Below the pieces are notes generated by a model. That model was not told the origin of the DNA. It did not search any database and worked only from the letters and a program-made list of their open reading frames with translations. Made by a program: the position numbers and the translations under genes. Positions 25,885-34,061 of a stretch of DNA of 64,000 nucleotides are shown here, one piece after another; position 1 is the stretch's first letter, and each line of letters starts with the position of its first letter. The stretch covers positions 186,001-250,000 of the forward strand of contig CAYNRG010000001.1 in assembly GCA_964399545.1 (NCBI GenBank). Direction: 5' to 3'. The stretch comes from CAYNRG01 sp964399545 (GTDB lineage Bacteria > Bacillota_I > Bacilli_A > Erysipelotrichales > Erysipelotrichaceae).

Positions 25885-27802
25885 GGCAAGGACTGTAGAC
25901 AAAAAGGAAGTAGTAAAGAGAAGTTTAAAAAAAGCGGAGGCTTTGAAAACTCCAAAAGTTAAGAAAAAGGAAACTGTGAAAAAGGGGGGAAGTAAGAAAG
26001 TGGCGGAAAAATCAATGAAGAAGACGGTAAAAGAAGTTGCAACGAAAAAGAAAGTAGACAAGAAAGTAGAAAAAAAGGTAGCAAAGAAAGTAGAGAAGAA
26101 GGTAGCAACAAAGAAAGTAGAAAAGAAATCGCCGATAAAGCAAGCAGCAACAACGAAAGCAGCAACTAAAAAAGCTGCTTCAACATCAAAAAAGCCTGCG
26201 ACTAAGAAAAAAGTGGTGAAAAAAGAAACTGTAAAGAAACCAGTAGAAAAGAAATCAGAAGTAAAGAAAAAAACGAATAAAACGGTTCCAGTGAAGAAGA
26301 AAGCAGAAAAAAAGGTAGTTTCGAAGAAAGAAACGGCTAGAAAAGAAATTGGGAAAAAGGAAAAAACAGTTCCTAATGAAACAAAGGAAAAAAAATTAAA
26401 AAAAGAGACTGTGGAAAAAAGAAGTTCTTCAAAAGTTGTAGCGAGTTTGACTTCTGACAAGGAAAAAAAGAAAAAAGATATGAAAAAAGAGAAGAATGAA
26501 AAAAGTAGTACAGAAATTAAAGAGATAGAAAAAAAGGAAGATAAAAAAGCTGAGGTTTCTTCAGAGAAAAAGGGAAAAGAAGCTGATAAAAAATCAAAAA
26601 AAGAAGTAAAAAGAACTAAAATTGACCCATATAAAGGGCAAGGGAAAAACAAGCAACTAAAAACTCTAGAAGAGTTGAAAGAAGATTATAAGAATATCTA
26701 TGTAAAAGACGAAACGATTTACCAACAGGATATTTTGGATTCGCTTGAAAAGTTAGAAGTAAGTGATTCAGATATGGAAGATTTATACGATTGGTTTAGT
26801 AGTGAAGATATTGTAATTTCTGAAGAGGAAGATATTAAAGAAGGATTAGAAAATGATGAAGATGATTTGGAGTTTTTAGGAGATAGTGATGATGATGAAG
26901 AGTTAGAAGAGGATTCACATAATAAATCCCCAATTACCATTACCTATTCAGATAATAAAAATATCCGTATTAATGACCCTGTGAAAATGTATTTGAAAGA
27001 AATAGGTCGGGTGTCGCTTCTTAAAGCTGAAGATGAACCAGCAATCGCTAAGCGTGTTGAAGAAGGCGATGAAGAAGCAAAGCAAATTTTGATTTCTGCA
27101 AATTTAAGATTGGTAGTCTCTATAGCAAAAAAATATGTTGGAAGAGGAATGCTGTTCTTAGATTTAATTCAAGAAGGAAATATGGGGTTGGTTAAGGCAG
27201 TTGAAAAATTTGATTATACAAAGGGATTTAAATTTTCGACATATGCAACATGGTGGATTAGGCAAGCTATTACTCGAGCGATTGCTGACCAAGCAAGAAC
27301 AATTCGTATTCCAGTCCATATGGTTGAAACAATTAATAAATTAACACGAATCCAACGTCAGTTAGTTCAGGACTTAGGGCGTGATCCAACTGCTGAAGAA
27401 ATTGCATCTAAGATGGAAGGGATTACAGCTGAAAAAGTTCGTGAAATTCAAAAAATTGCATTAGAACCAGTATCTCTGGAAACTCCAATAGGAGAAGAAG
27501 ATGATTCTCATTTAGGAGATTTTATAGAAGATAAAGATGCGATGAGCCCAGATCAATATGCAAATAATCAGTTGTTGAAAGATGAAATCGATATGGTTCT
27601 TCAGGGCTTAACCGAGCGTGAAGAGAAAGTGTTAAGATTACGATTTGGGTTATTAGATGGGCGAACAAGAACTTTGGAAGAAGTAGGGAAAGAGTTCAAT
27701 GTAACAAGAGAGAGAATTAGGCAAATTGAAGCAAAAGCTTTGAGAAAGTTGAAGCATCCAACGCGTTCTAAACGATTGAAAGACTTTGTAGATAAGGGAT
27801 AA
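25862..27802 (+). CDS. rpoD: Primary sigma factor RpoD/SigA with a long Lys-rich N-terminal extension
   Basis: A 646-residue vegetative sigma factor; the usual Firmicutes SigA is about 370. Residues 1 to about 253 are a low-complexity Lys/Glu/Val/Ala-rich segment with repeats of the KKVEKKVAKK kind. Region 1.1-like sequence follows (about 255-345, LEELKEDYKNIYVKDE). Region 1.2 starts near 370 (NDPVKMYLKEIGR). Region 2 has LRLVVSIAKKYVGRGM and FKFSTYATWWIRQAI; region 4 has LEEVGKEFNVTRERIRQIE. The frame is intact, and the ATG sits six bases after AAGGAGGT. The extension resembles the Lys/Ala tails of histone H1-like proteins and of actinobacterial SigA, but its function is unknown. Confidence 0.95.
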   Translation: MKKKMTSKARTVDKKEVVKRSLKKAEALKTPKVKKKETVKKGGSKKVAEKSMKKTVKEVATKKKVDKKVEKKVAKKVEKKVATKKVEKKSPIKQAATTKAATKKAASTSKKPATKKKVVKKETVKKPVEKKSEVKKKTNKTVPVKKKAEKKVVSKKETARKEIGKKEKTVPNETKEKKLKKETVEKRSSSKVVASLTSDKEKKKKDMKKEKNEKSSTEIKEIEKKEDKKAEVSSEKKGKEADKKSKKEVKRTKIDPYKGQGKNKQLKTLEELKEDYKNIYVKDETIYQQDILDSLEKLEVSDSDMEDLYDWFSSEDIVISEEEDIKEGLENDEDDLEFLGDSDDDEELEEDSHNKSPITITYSDNKNIRINDPVKMYLKEIGRVSLLKAEDEPAIAKRVEEGDEEAKQILISANLRLVVSIAKKYVGRGMLFLDLIQEGNMGLVKAVEKFDYTKGFKFSTYATWWIRQAITRAIADQARTIRIPVHMVETINKLTRIQRQLVQDLGRDPTAEEIASKMEGITAEKVREIQKIALEPVSLETPIGEEDDSHLGDFIEDKDAMSPDQYANNQLLKDEIDMVLQGLTEREEKVLRLRFGLLDGRTRTLEEVGKEFNVTRERIRQIEAKALRKLKHPTRSKRLKDFVDKG

Positions 27803-27807
27803 TTTTC

Positions 27808-28482
27808 TTGAAGAAAAGATTGGAAGCTATTAAATGTCTAGTGAAACCTGGGCTTGTTGTTGCAGATATTGGAACGGATCACGCCTATATTCCGTGTTCG
27901 CTAATTCAAGAGAATCTTACACCAAAATGTTATGCTTGTGATGTAATTCCAGGACCTTTGAAAATTGCAAAAAAAAATATTGAACAGCGAGGCTTAAATG
28001 AAAAAATTCAGGTGATACGATCCGATGGATTATTGAATGTCCCAAGAGATACAGAAGTCATCATTATAGCTGGAATGGGCTTTATGACTGCGAAAAAGAT
28101 TTTGGAAGAGGGACTTAAATTACATCCACAGTTGAAACAAGTGATTGTACAGGTGAATAAAGAGGTAGATGAATTACGTAGGTGGATAGGGAGTAATGGA
28201 TATACTATAGAGGATGAAGTTATCGTTTTAGAACAACATTATTACCAAATAGTCTCGTTTAGTTGTTGCTCGCATTCTCCATATACGGAAGAAGAAATTT
28301 ATTTCGGACCATGCCTAATGGAAAAGAAAGAGAAATTATTTATCGAATACTATAAAAAAGTATATAACCAGAATTTAGATATTCTCTCCAAAGCATCGCA
28401 AAGCGATCCGCGCCGGAGTTCATTAGAAAAATTAAATGAAATGATTAAAAATATGTTAGGTGAAAATGAAACAGCCCAATAA
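27808..28482 (+). CDS. trmK: tRNA (adenine22-N1)-methyltransferase TrmK
   Basis: A 224-residue Rossmann methyltransferase of the TrmK (YqfN) family. The SAM site is ADIGTDHAYIP; IIAGMGFMTAKKIL carries the family catalytic loop. A TTG start at 27808 comes five bases after the rpoD stop. SigA-TrmK adjacency is conserved in Bacillus. A strong terminator ends the operon. Confidence 0.92.
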   Translation: MKKRLEAIKCLVKPGLVVADIGTDHAYIPCSLIQENLTPKCYACDVIPGPLKIAKKNIEQRGLNEKIQVIRSDGLLNVPRDTEVIIIAGMGFMTAKKILEEGLKLHPQLKQVIVQVNKEVDELRRWIGSNGYTIEDEVIVLEQHYYQIVSFSCCSHSPYTEEEIYFGPCLMEKKEKLFIEYYKKVYNQNLDILSKASQSDPRRSSLEKLNEMIKNMLGENETAQ

Positions 28483-28484
28483 AT

Positions 28485-28537
28485 AAAAATCTCCAAAGTA
28501 TATAGGAAAAACTACCTGTATACTTTGGGGATTTTTA
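28485..28537 (+). terminator. Terminator of the glyS-dnaG-rpoD-trmK operon
   Basis: Long stem AAAAATCTCCAAAGTATA with TATACTTTGGGGATTTTT and a T run. Its A-rich 5' side could also act on the - strand. Confidence 0.9.
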
Positions 28538-28553
28538 AATTCGTCTTGAAATA

Positions 28554-28585
28554 TAAAAAAGTTGATAACTTTTAGTTAATCAACT
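28554..28585 (-). terminator. Terminator of rpsT
   Basis: On the - strand: AGTTGAT and ATCAACT arms (28560-28566 and 28579-28585) followed by a T run (28554-28560). Confidence 0.75.
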
Positions 28586-28626
28586 CAAGATACTATAGAA
28601 GTATCACTTTAATACTGAATCAACTT

Positions 28627-28887
28627 TTAGATAGAGTTGATTGCTTTTGCTAAACGTGATTTTTGACGAGCAACATAATTTTTATGTTTGATATGACTTG
28701 TAATAGCCTTATCAAGTAAAGAATTTGCTTTATCAAACGCTATTGTAGCTTTTTCTTTGTCGTTTGAATCAACAGCAGCGAAAACATCTTTCATCGCTGT
28801 TTTTAAAGCAGTTTTTTCACTAGATTTAGCCACATTTTTTTTCATATTAGTAATTGCGCGTTTTTTCTGTGATTTAATATTAGCCAT
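28627..28887 (-). CDS. rpsT: 30S ribosomal protein S20
   Basis: An 86-residue Lys/Ala-rich protein with the S20 pattern (MANIKSQKKRAITNMKKN and the final HKNYVARQKSRLAKAI). It is on the - strand, alone, with AGGAGGTG before the ATG and its own promoter. S20 lies close to lepA in many Firmicutes, as here. Confidence 0.95.
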   Translation of the reverse strand: MANIKSQKKRAITNMKKNVAKSSEKTALKTAMKDVFAAVDSNDKEKATIAFDKANSLLDKAITSHIKHKNYVARQKSRLAKAINSI

Positions 28888-28913
28888 TGAGCACCTCCTG
28901 TATAACCCTTAGA

Positions 28914-28942
28914 ATTATAACAAATCGCACGATAAAATGCAA
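28914..28942 (-). promoter_or_regulatory. Promoter of rpsT
   Basis: On the - strand: TTGCAT, 17-bp spacer, extended -10 TGTTATAAT. On + the hexamers read ATTATA (28914-28919) and ATGCAA (28937-28942). Confidence 0.7.
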
Positions 28943-28949
28943 CCAAACA

Positions 28950-28958
28950 TGTTATAAT
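28950..28958 (+). promoter_or_regulatory. Extended -10 promoter of fmt
   Basis: TGTTATAAT at 28950-28958 with a poor -35. Its -35 zone overlaps that of the divergent rpsT promoter. Confidence 0.55.
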
Positions 28959-28978
28959 TCAATAAGAGGTGATAAAGA

Positions 28979-29914
28979 ATGGGAAAAACACGAATAATTT
29001 ACATGGGGACACCCAATTTTTCTTGTGGAATGCTAGATGCATTGATAGAGATGAAAGCAAATGTTGTTGCAGTTGTATCTCAACCGGATAAACCAGTTGG
29101 AAGGAAAAGAGAGTTACAAGAAACTCCTGTAAAGAAAAGAGCACAGTTATATGGTATTCCGGTGATTCAGCCTAAAAATATCAAAGAAGAGTATGAAGAA
29201 ATTTTAAAGTATGAGCCTGATTTAATTATTACTTGTGCTTATGGACAAATCGTTCCAAAAGTAATATTGGAAGCTCCTATTTTAGGATGTGTTAATATTC
29301 ATGCATCGTTGTTGCCGAAGTATCGTGGAGGAGCACCGATTCATATGGCTATTATTAATGGTGAAAGAGAAACAGGGATTACATTAATGTATATGATTGA
29401 AAAAATGGATGCAGGAGCAATTTTGGCTCAGAAAAAAGTATATATTGAGGAAGAGGATACTACAGAAAGTCTTTATGATAAACTAGAGGATGCAGGTAGA
29501 TTATTGCTTTTTGAAAAATTAGATGATTTCATCAAAGGGAAATTGAAAGCTATTGAACAAGATGAAGCACAAGTTAGTTATGCTTGGAATATTTCTAAGG
29601 AGCAAGAATTTGTGTCATTTAATAGAACAACAAAAGAGGTGTATAATCACATAAGAGGCTTAATTTCATGGCCTGTGGGATATGGTTTGATTAATGGGAA
29701 AAAGGTAAAATTTCACCAAGTCGACTTTGAACTGAAGGAACACAAAGTTTTGCCTGGAACACTTCTTGGATTTGAGGATAACGTAATTTTAATTACAACA
29801 AAAGATGGATATATTAAAGCAAAGGTTTTGCAAATTGAAGGGAAGTCTAGAGTTTCGGCTAAAGAATTCTATAATGGAGCAGGTAGAAACTTAGTTAACC
29901 AGCGCTTTGAATAG
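28979..29914 (+). CDS. fmt: Methionyl-tRNA formyltransferase
   Basis: A 311-residue enzyme formylating initiator Met-tRNA. The catalytic domain has GTPNFSCGMLDAL, SQPDKPVGRK and the active-site block HASLLPKYRGGAPIH; an OB-like C-terminal domain follows (KVLQIEGKSRVSAKEFYNG). AGAGGTG precedes ATG 28979. No def gene is next to it. Confidence 0.95.
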   Translation: MGKTRIIYMGTPNFSCGMLDALIEMKANVVAVVSQPDKPVGRKRELQETPVKKRAQLYGIPVIQPKNIKEEYEEILKYEPDLIITCAYGQIVPKVILEAPILGCVNIHASLLPKYRGGAPIHMAIINGERETGITLMYMIEKMDAGAILAQKKVYIEEEDTTESLYDKLEDAGRLLLFEKLDDFIKGKLKAIEQDEAQVSYAWNISKEQEFVSFNRTTKEVYNHIRGLISWPVGYGLINGKKVKFHQVDFELKEHKVLPGTLLGFEDNVILITTKDGYIKAKVLQIEGKSRVSAKEFYNGAGRNLVNQRFE

Positions 29915-29962
29915 AAAAGACAAGAATTACTTCAGTTTTACTTTTTAATTGGAAGTAGTTTT

Positions 29963-29970
29963 GATATAAT
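29963..29970 (+). promoter_or_regulatory. Extended -10 promoter of lepA
   Basis: TTGATATAAT with hexamer 29965-29970, 30 bp upstream of the lepA start; no clear -35. Confidence 0.5.
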
Positions 29971-29999
29971 AACGTAGCACTATAAAGGAGGCGGTAAGT

Positions 30000-31805
30000 A
30001 TGAGTCAATCAAAGGTTCGTAACTTTTCGATTATTGCACATATTGATCATGGGAAGTCCACGTTAGCGGATCGCATTTTAGAATTGACCCAAACTGTTCA
30101 ACAGCGGGAGATGAAAGATCAAATTCTAGATTCGTTGGATTTAGAAAGGGAGCGTGGAATTACAATTAAATTGAATGCAGTTCAATTAAAATATAAAGCG
30201 AAAGATGGGGAAGAATATTTATTTCATCTTATTGACACACCCGGACATGTAGATTTTACTTATGAAGTATCAAGGTCACTAGCAGCTTGTGAAGGGGCTA
30301 TTTTAGTTGTGGATGCAGCACAAGGGATTGAAGCACAAACCTTAGCTAATGTGTATCTAGCATTAGATAATGATTTAGAAATTATTCCAGTTATTAATAA
30401 AATTGATTTACCAAGTGCAGATCCAGAACGAGTTAAAACAGAGATAGAAAATGTGATTGGAATCGGATGTGAAAATATACCACTGATTTCAGCAAAAAGT
30501 GGTAAAAATATAGAAGATGTGTTAGAGGCAGTAGTAGAAAGAGTTCCAGCTCCAAAAGGAAATAAAGATGCTCCATTACAGGCGTTGATTTTTGATTCTG
30601 TTTATGATAGTTATCGAGGAATTATTGTTTTTGTTTGTATCAAGGAAGGTACATTGAAAGTTGGAGAAACTATTCGCTTTATGGCTACCGGAGCTGAATA
30701 TGAGGTTTTAGAAGTAGGAATTAGAAATCCGAAAGAGGTGAAACAAGAAGAGCTGAGTTGTGGCACGGTGGGATGGTTTTGTGCTTCAATAAAATCTGTA
30801 AGAGATGTACATGTTGGTGATACGGTAACGAAGAAAAGTTATCCTGCTGAGAAACCTTTGCCAGGATATCGTAAGATGAATCCTATGGTGTATTGTGGTT
30901 TATATCCGACAGATGCATCAAAATACAATGATTTAAGAGAGGCATTAGATAAATTGAAATTGAATGATGCTTCCTTGCAATATGAAGCGGAGACCTCGCA
31001 AGCACTAGGATTTGGGTTTCGCTGTGGTTTTTTAGGTTTATTACATATGGATGTTATTCAGGAACGATTAGAAAGAGAATATAATGTTGGTTTAATTGCG
31101 ACTGCACCTAGTGTTATTTATCATGTATATCTAACAGATGGAACTACTGTTGAGATTGATAATCCAGCACATATGCCAGTGGCACAAAGAATTGAACGTA
31201 TAGAAGAGCCTTATGTAAAAGTTCAAATTATGGTTCCAAATGAGTATGTTGGTGCAGTAATGGAACTTTGTCAAGCGAAAAGGGGTGTTTATAAAGATAT
31301 GCAGTATATCGATGAAGGAAGGAATCAAATTGAGTATGAGATTCCATTAGGAGAAATAGTCTATGACTTCTTTGATCGACTGAAATCTGCAACGAAAGGC
31401 TATGCTTCAATGGATTATGAAATTATAGGCTATCGAGAAGGTAAATTAGTAAAGATGGATATTCTTTTAAATGGGGAAACGGTAGATGCGTTAAGTGTAA
31501 TTGTTCACCGTGATTTTGCTTATCATCGAGGAAATGCAATTACAATCAAGTTAAAAGATTTAATTCCAAAACAACAGTTTGAAATTCCAATACAAGCTGC
31601 TATTAATGGTAAAGTAATAGCTAGGACAAACATCAAATCATTGAGGAAAAATGTGTTAGCTAAATGTTACGGTGGAGATATTAGTCGAAAGAAAAAATTA
31701 TTGGAGAAGCAAAAAGAAGGAAAGAAACGCATGAAAAGTGTCGGAGCTGTTGAAATTCCACAAGAAGCATTTATGGCAGTTTTATCGATGGATGATGATA
31801 AATAA
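30000..31805 (+). CDS. lepA: Elongation factor 4 (LepA)
   Basis: A 601-residue translational GTPase (back-translocase). G1 AHIDHGKST, G2 RERGITI, G3 DTPGHVDF and G4 NKIDLP are all present; the LepA-specific C-terminal domain (NGETVDALSVIVHRDFA) and Lys-rich tail complete it. AAAGGAGGCGG precedes ATG 30000. It overlaps hemW, and lepA-hemW is a widespread pair. Confidence 0.97.
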   Translation: MSQSKVRNFSIIAHIDHGKSTLADRILELTQTVQQREMKDQILDSLDLERERGITIKLNAVQLKYKAKDGEEYLFHLIDTPGHVDFTYEVSRSLAACEGAILVVDAAQGIEAQTLANVYLALDNDLEIIPVINKIDLPSADPERVKTEIENVIGIGCENIPLISAKSGKNIEDVLEAVVERVPAPKGNKDAPLQALIFDSVYDSYRGIIVFVCIKEGTLKVGETIRFMATGAEYEVLEVGIRNPKEVKQEELSCGTVGWFCASIKSVRDVHVGDTVTKKSYPAEKPLPGYRKMNPMVYCGLYPTDASKYNDLREALDKLKLNDASLQYEAETSQALGFGFRCGFLGLLHMDVIQERLEREYNVGLIATAPSVIYHVYLTDGTTVEIDNPAHMPVAQRIERIEEPYVKVQIMVPNEYVGAVMELCQAKRGVYKDMQYIDEGRNQIEYEIPLGEIVYDFFDRLKSATKGYASMDYEIIGYREGKLVKMDILLNGETVDALSVIVHRDFAYHRGNAITIKLKDLIPKQQFEIPIQAAINGKVIARTNIKSLRKNVLAKCYGGDISRKKKLLEKQKEGKKRMKSVGAVEIPQEAFMAVLSMDDDK

Positions 31806-32901
31806 TTCAGCAGCTGCATTGTATATTCATGTCCCATTTTGCGATACCATTTGCAGTTACTGTGATTTCTGTCGAGTAAAAAAACAGGATAGATTGATTA
31901 GTCAGTGGTTGAATGCACTTAAAACAGAATTAGAATCGAGAGTGGAAGTTAAATCCTTTGATACTATATATATCGGTGGAGGAACACCTAGTTGCTTGAA
32001 TATTGAACAGCTCACCACTTTATTAACTTATTTGAAACCGTATAGTAGTAATGTGAAAGAGTTTACAGTAGAAGTTAATCCGGAAAGTGTGACTCTTGAC
32101 AAAGTGAAATTAATGAAGCAGTTTGGGATTAATCGCGTAAGTATGGGTGTTCAATCAGTGAATGAAAAATTGTTAAAAACCCTAAACCGTTCCCATACTG
32201 TTGAGATGGTTAAGCAAGTGATTGAGTACTTTAAACAAGAAGAAATCACTAATTTATCAGTAGACTGCATGTATTCACTGCCTAATCAAAAGATAGATGA
32301 TTTGAAAGAAATGATAGATTCTTGTATATCGTGGAAGGTTCCGCATCTATCCATTTATAGCTTAACGATTGAAAAGGGAAGTCAATTTTTCAGAGATAAT
32401 CAACAACCTTTAGATGAAGAGACTGAAGCTGATATGTATGAATGGATTGTCGATTATTTGGAGAACCATGGGTATAATCAATATGAAATAAGTAATTTCT
32501 CGAAACAAGGATATGAATCTTTACATAACCAACATTACTGGAAGTATCGTGATTTTATTGGGGTATCTTTAGGAGCAGGAGGAAAAGAAAATGGAGTTAG
32601 GTATCAGATAACTACTAATTTTCAAGATTATTTTGAAAAAAGGTATTTCTTTGAAAAAATTCATTTATCGCAAGAAGAACAAAAGTTTGAGGCGATTATG
32701 ATGGGCTTGCGAATGAAAAAAGGGATTGATATATTAAAATTCAATGAAGATTTTGGATGTGATTTTTTCAAAGATTATGCTTTTGCTATTGATCAAGGAG
32801 AAAATTTGGGATATTTGGAAGTAGAAGGAGCTCAAATTTCATGTACACGGAAAGGGCTTCAGTTATGTAATACGGTTATTGAATTATTTATGAATAAATA
32901 A
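31792..32901 (+). CDS. hemW: HemW-type radical-SAM heme chaperone
   Basis: A 369-residue radical-SAM protein. The cluster motif is C17-x3-C21-x2-C24-x-C27 (CDTICSYCDFC), followed by IYIGGGTPS and a HemN-like C-terminal domain. HemW members carry heme rather than acting as coproporphyrinogen oxidases; the short length and lepA linkage fit HemW. The ATG at 31792 (or 31795) overlaps the lepA end and has no clear ribosome binding site, so it may be coupled. The upstream in-frame start at 31738 is inside lepA and unlikely. Confidence 0.88.
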   Translation: MMINNSAAALYIHVPFCDTICSYCDFCRVKKQDRLISQWLNALKTELESRVEVKSFDTIYIGGGTPSCLNIEQLTTLLTYLKPYSSNVKEFTVEVNPESVTLDKVKLMKQFGINRVSMGVQSVNEKLLKTLNRSHTVEMVKQVIEYFKQEEITNLSVDCMYSLPNQKIDDLKEMIDSCISWKVPHLSIYSLTIEKGSQFFRDNQQPLDEETEADMYEWIVDYLENHGYNQYEISNFSKQGYESLHNQHYWKYRDFIGVSLGAGGKENGVRYQITTNFQDYFEKRYFFEKIHLSQEEQKFEAIMMGLRMKKGIDILKFNEDFGCDFFKDYAFAIDQGENLGYLEVEGAQISCTRKGLQLCNTVIELFMNK

Positions 32902-32908
32902 AAAATAA

Positions 32909-32937
32909 TTGCTTATTTGAATAAGGTATGATATAGT
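32909..32937 (+). promoter_or_regulatory. Promoter of rpsO
   Basis: TTGCTT (32909-32914), 17-bp spacer, extended -10 TGATATAGT (hexamer 32932-32937). Confidence 0.6.
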
Positions 32938-32943
32938 AAAGAT

Positions 32944-33018
32944 ACTTTTGTACTGGGATTATTGAGACCTCGACGGTTTTCTCGGTTCATTAGAGTATTA
33001 AGAAAGAGGAGGAAAAAG
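32944..33018 (+). promoter_or_regulatory. Candidate S15 autoregulatory leader
   Basis: About 75 bases between the likely transcript start and rpsO. It is more GC-rich than its surroundings and can fold with outer arms ATACT/AGTAT and an inner GACC/GGTT arm. Firmicutes rpsO leaders often bind S15; whether this one does is inferred from position only. Confidence 0.4.
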
Positions 33019-33285
33019 ATGTTATCACAAGTAGAAAAAACAAAAATCATGAAAGATTACGCTCGTTTTGAAGGGGACACTGGTTCTGTTGAAGTTCAAG
33101 TAGCTGTATTAACAGCACAGATCAATCGCCTAACTGAACATTTAAAAGAGCATAAGAAAGATTACCATTCAACACGTGGGTTGATGAAAATGGTAGGGAA
33201 AAGAAAAAAATTCATGGCTTATTTGCGTAACAATGATGTAAATCGTTATCGTGAGTTAGTGCAACGATTAGGATTAAGAAAGTAA
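33019..33285 (+). CDS. rpsO: 30S ribosomal protein S15
   Basis: An 88-residue S15 with the full pattern GDTGSVEVQVAVLTAQI and MVGKRKKFMAYL. The start is ATG 33019 after AGAGGAGGAA; an upstream in-frame TTG at 32962 lies in the leader. A compact terminator starts at the stop codon. Confidence 0.96.
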   Translation: MLSQVEKTKIMKDYARFEGDTGSVEVQVAVLTAQINRLTEHLKEHKKDYHSTRGLMKMVGKRKKFMAYLRNNDVNRYRELVQRLGLRK

Positions 33286-33310
33286 AAACTAGGCTATGTC
33301 TAGTTTTTTA
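33284..33310 (+). terminator. Terminator of rpsO, starting in its stop codon
   Basis: Stem AAAAACTAG (33284-33292) with CTAGTTTTT (33300-33308), followed by Ts. It shares bases with the TAA stop. Confidence 0.8.
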
Positions 33311-33355
33311 TTTATATAAATATAAAATGTATAGTAAGCGCAAAGGAGAAGAGCT

Positions 33356-34057
33356 ATGAGTTATATTCAATTCAAGGATGTTAAAAAGTTGTATCAAGTA
33401 GGGGAAGTGAAAATTTCCGCACTTGATGGCGTTGATTTCTCGGTAGAAAAAGGAGAGTTTGTAATCGTTGCAGGTGCATCAGGAGCAGGTAAAAGCACAA
33501 TTTTAAATATCTTGGGTGGAATGGATACCTGTACCAGTGGAGAAATTTTAGTAGATGAGAAAAAAGTCAATGAAATGAATGAAAAACAATTAACGAATTA
33601 TCGAAGATATGATATTGGTTTTGTTTTTCAGTTTTATAATTTAGTTCAAAATTTAACTGCGAAAGAAAATGTAGAGTTAGCTACTCAAATTTGTAAGAAC
33701 CCCTTAAGCATTGATGAAACGATTCGTCAGGTAGGATTAAGTGAACGTAAGGATAATTTTCCTTCTCAACTTTCAGGTGGTGAGCAACAACGTGTTGCGA
33801 TTGCGCGAGCTCTTGCGAAAAATCCTAAACTTCTTTTATGTGATGAACCAACAGGAGCTTTAGACTATAAGACAGGAAAGCAAATTTTAAAATTATTACA
33901 AGAAACTAGTAGAAAAAATAAGATGACAGTGATTATTATTACACATAATTTAGCTCTTTGTCCTATTGGTGATAAAGTTATTAAGGTGAAGAGTGGTAAA
34001 ATATTATCTATGGAGAAAAATTTAAATCCCAAACTAGTAGATGAGATAGAGTGGTAG
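33356..34057 (+). CDS. MacB/LolD-type ABC transporter ATPase
   Basis: A 233-residue ATPase of the family that serves FtsX-like permeases. Walker A GASGAGKST, signature LSGGEQQR, Walker B LLLCDEPTGALD and the H-loop ITHN are present. AAGGAGAAG precedes the ATG. It is followed four bases later by its large permease partner, so the two form one system. The substrate is not shown; such pairs act in lipid/peptide extrusion or mechanotransmission. Confidence 0.88.
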   Translation: MSYIQFKDVKKLYQVGEVKISALDGVDFSVEKGEFVIVAGASGAGKSTILNILGGMDTCTSGEILVDEKKVNEMNEKQLTNYRRYDIGFVFQFYNLVQNLTAKENVELATQICKNPLSIDETIRQVGLSERKDNFPSQLSGGEQQRVAIARALAKNPKLLLCDEPTGALDYKTGKQILKLLQETSRKNKMTVIIITHNLALCPIGDKVIKVKSGKILSMEKNLNPKLVDEIEW

Positions 34058-34061
34058 GAGT

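Noticed and set aside
25846..26652. A 268-codon - strand open frame rich in Phe and Ser
   Set aside because: It is the antisense shadow of the Lys-rich rpoD extension: AAA/GAA codons read backwards as TTT/TTC. It has no ribosome binding site.
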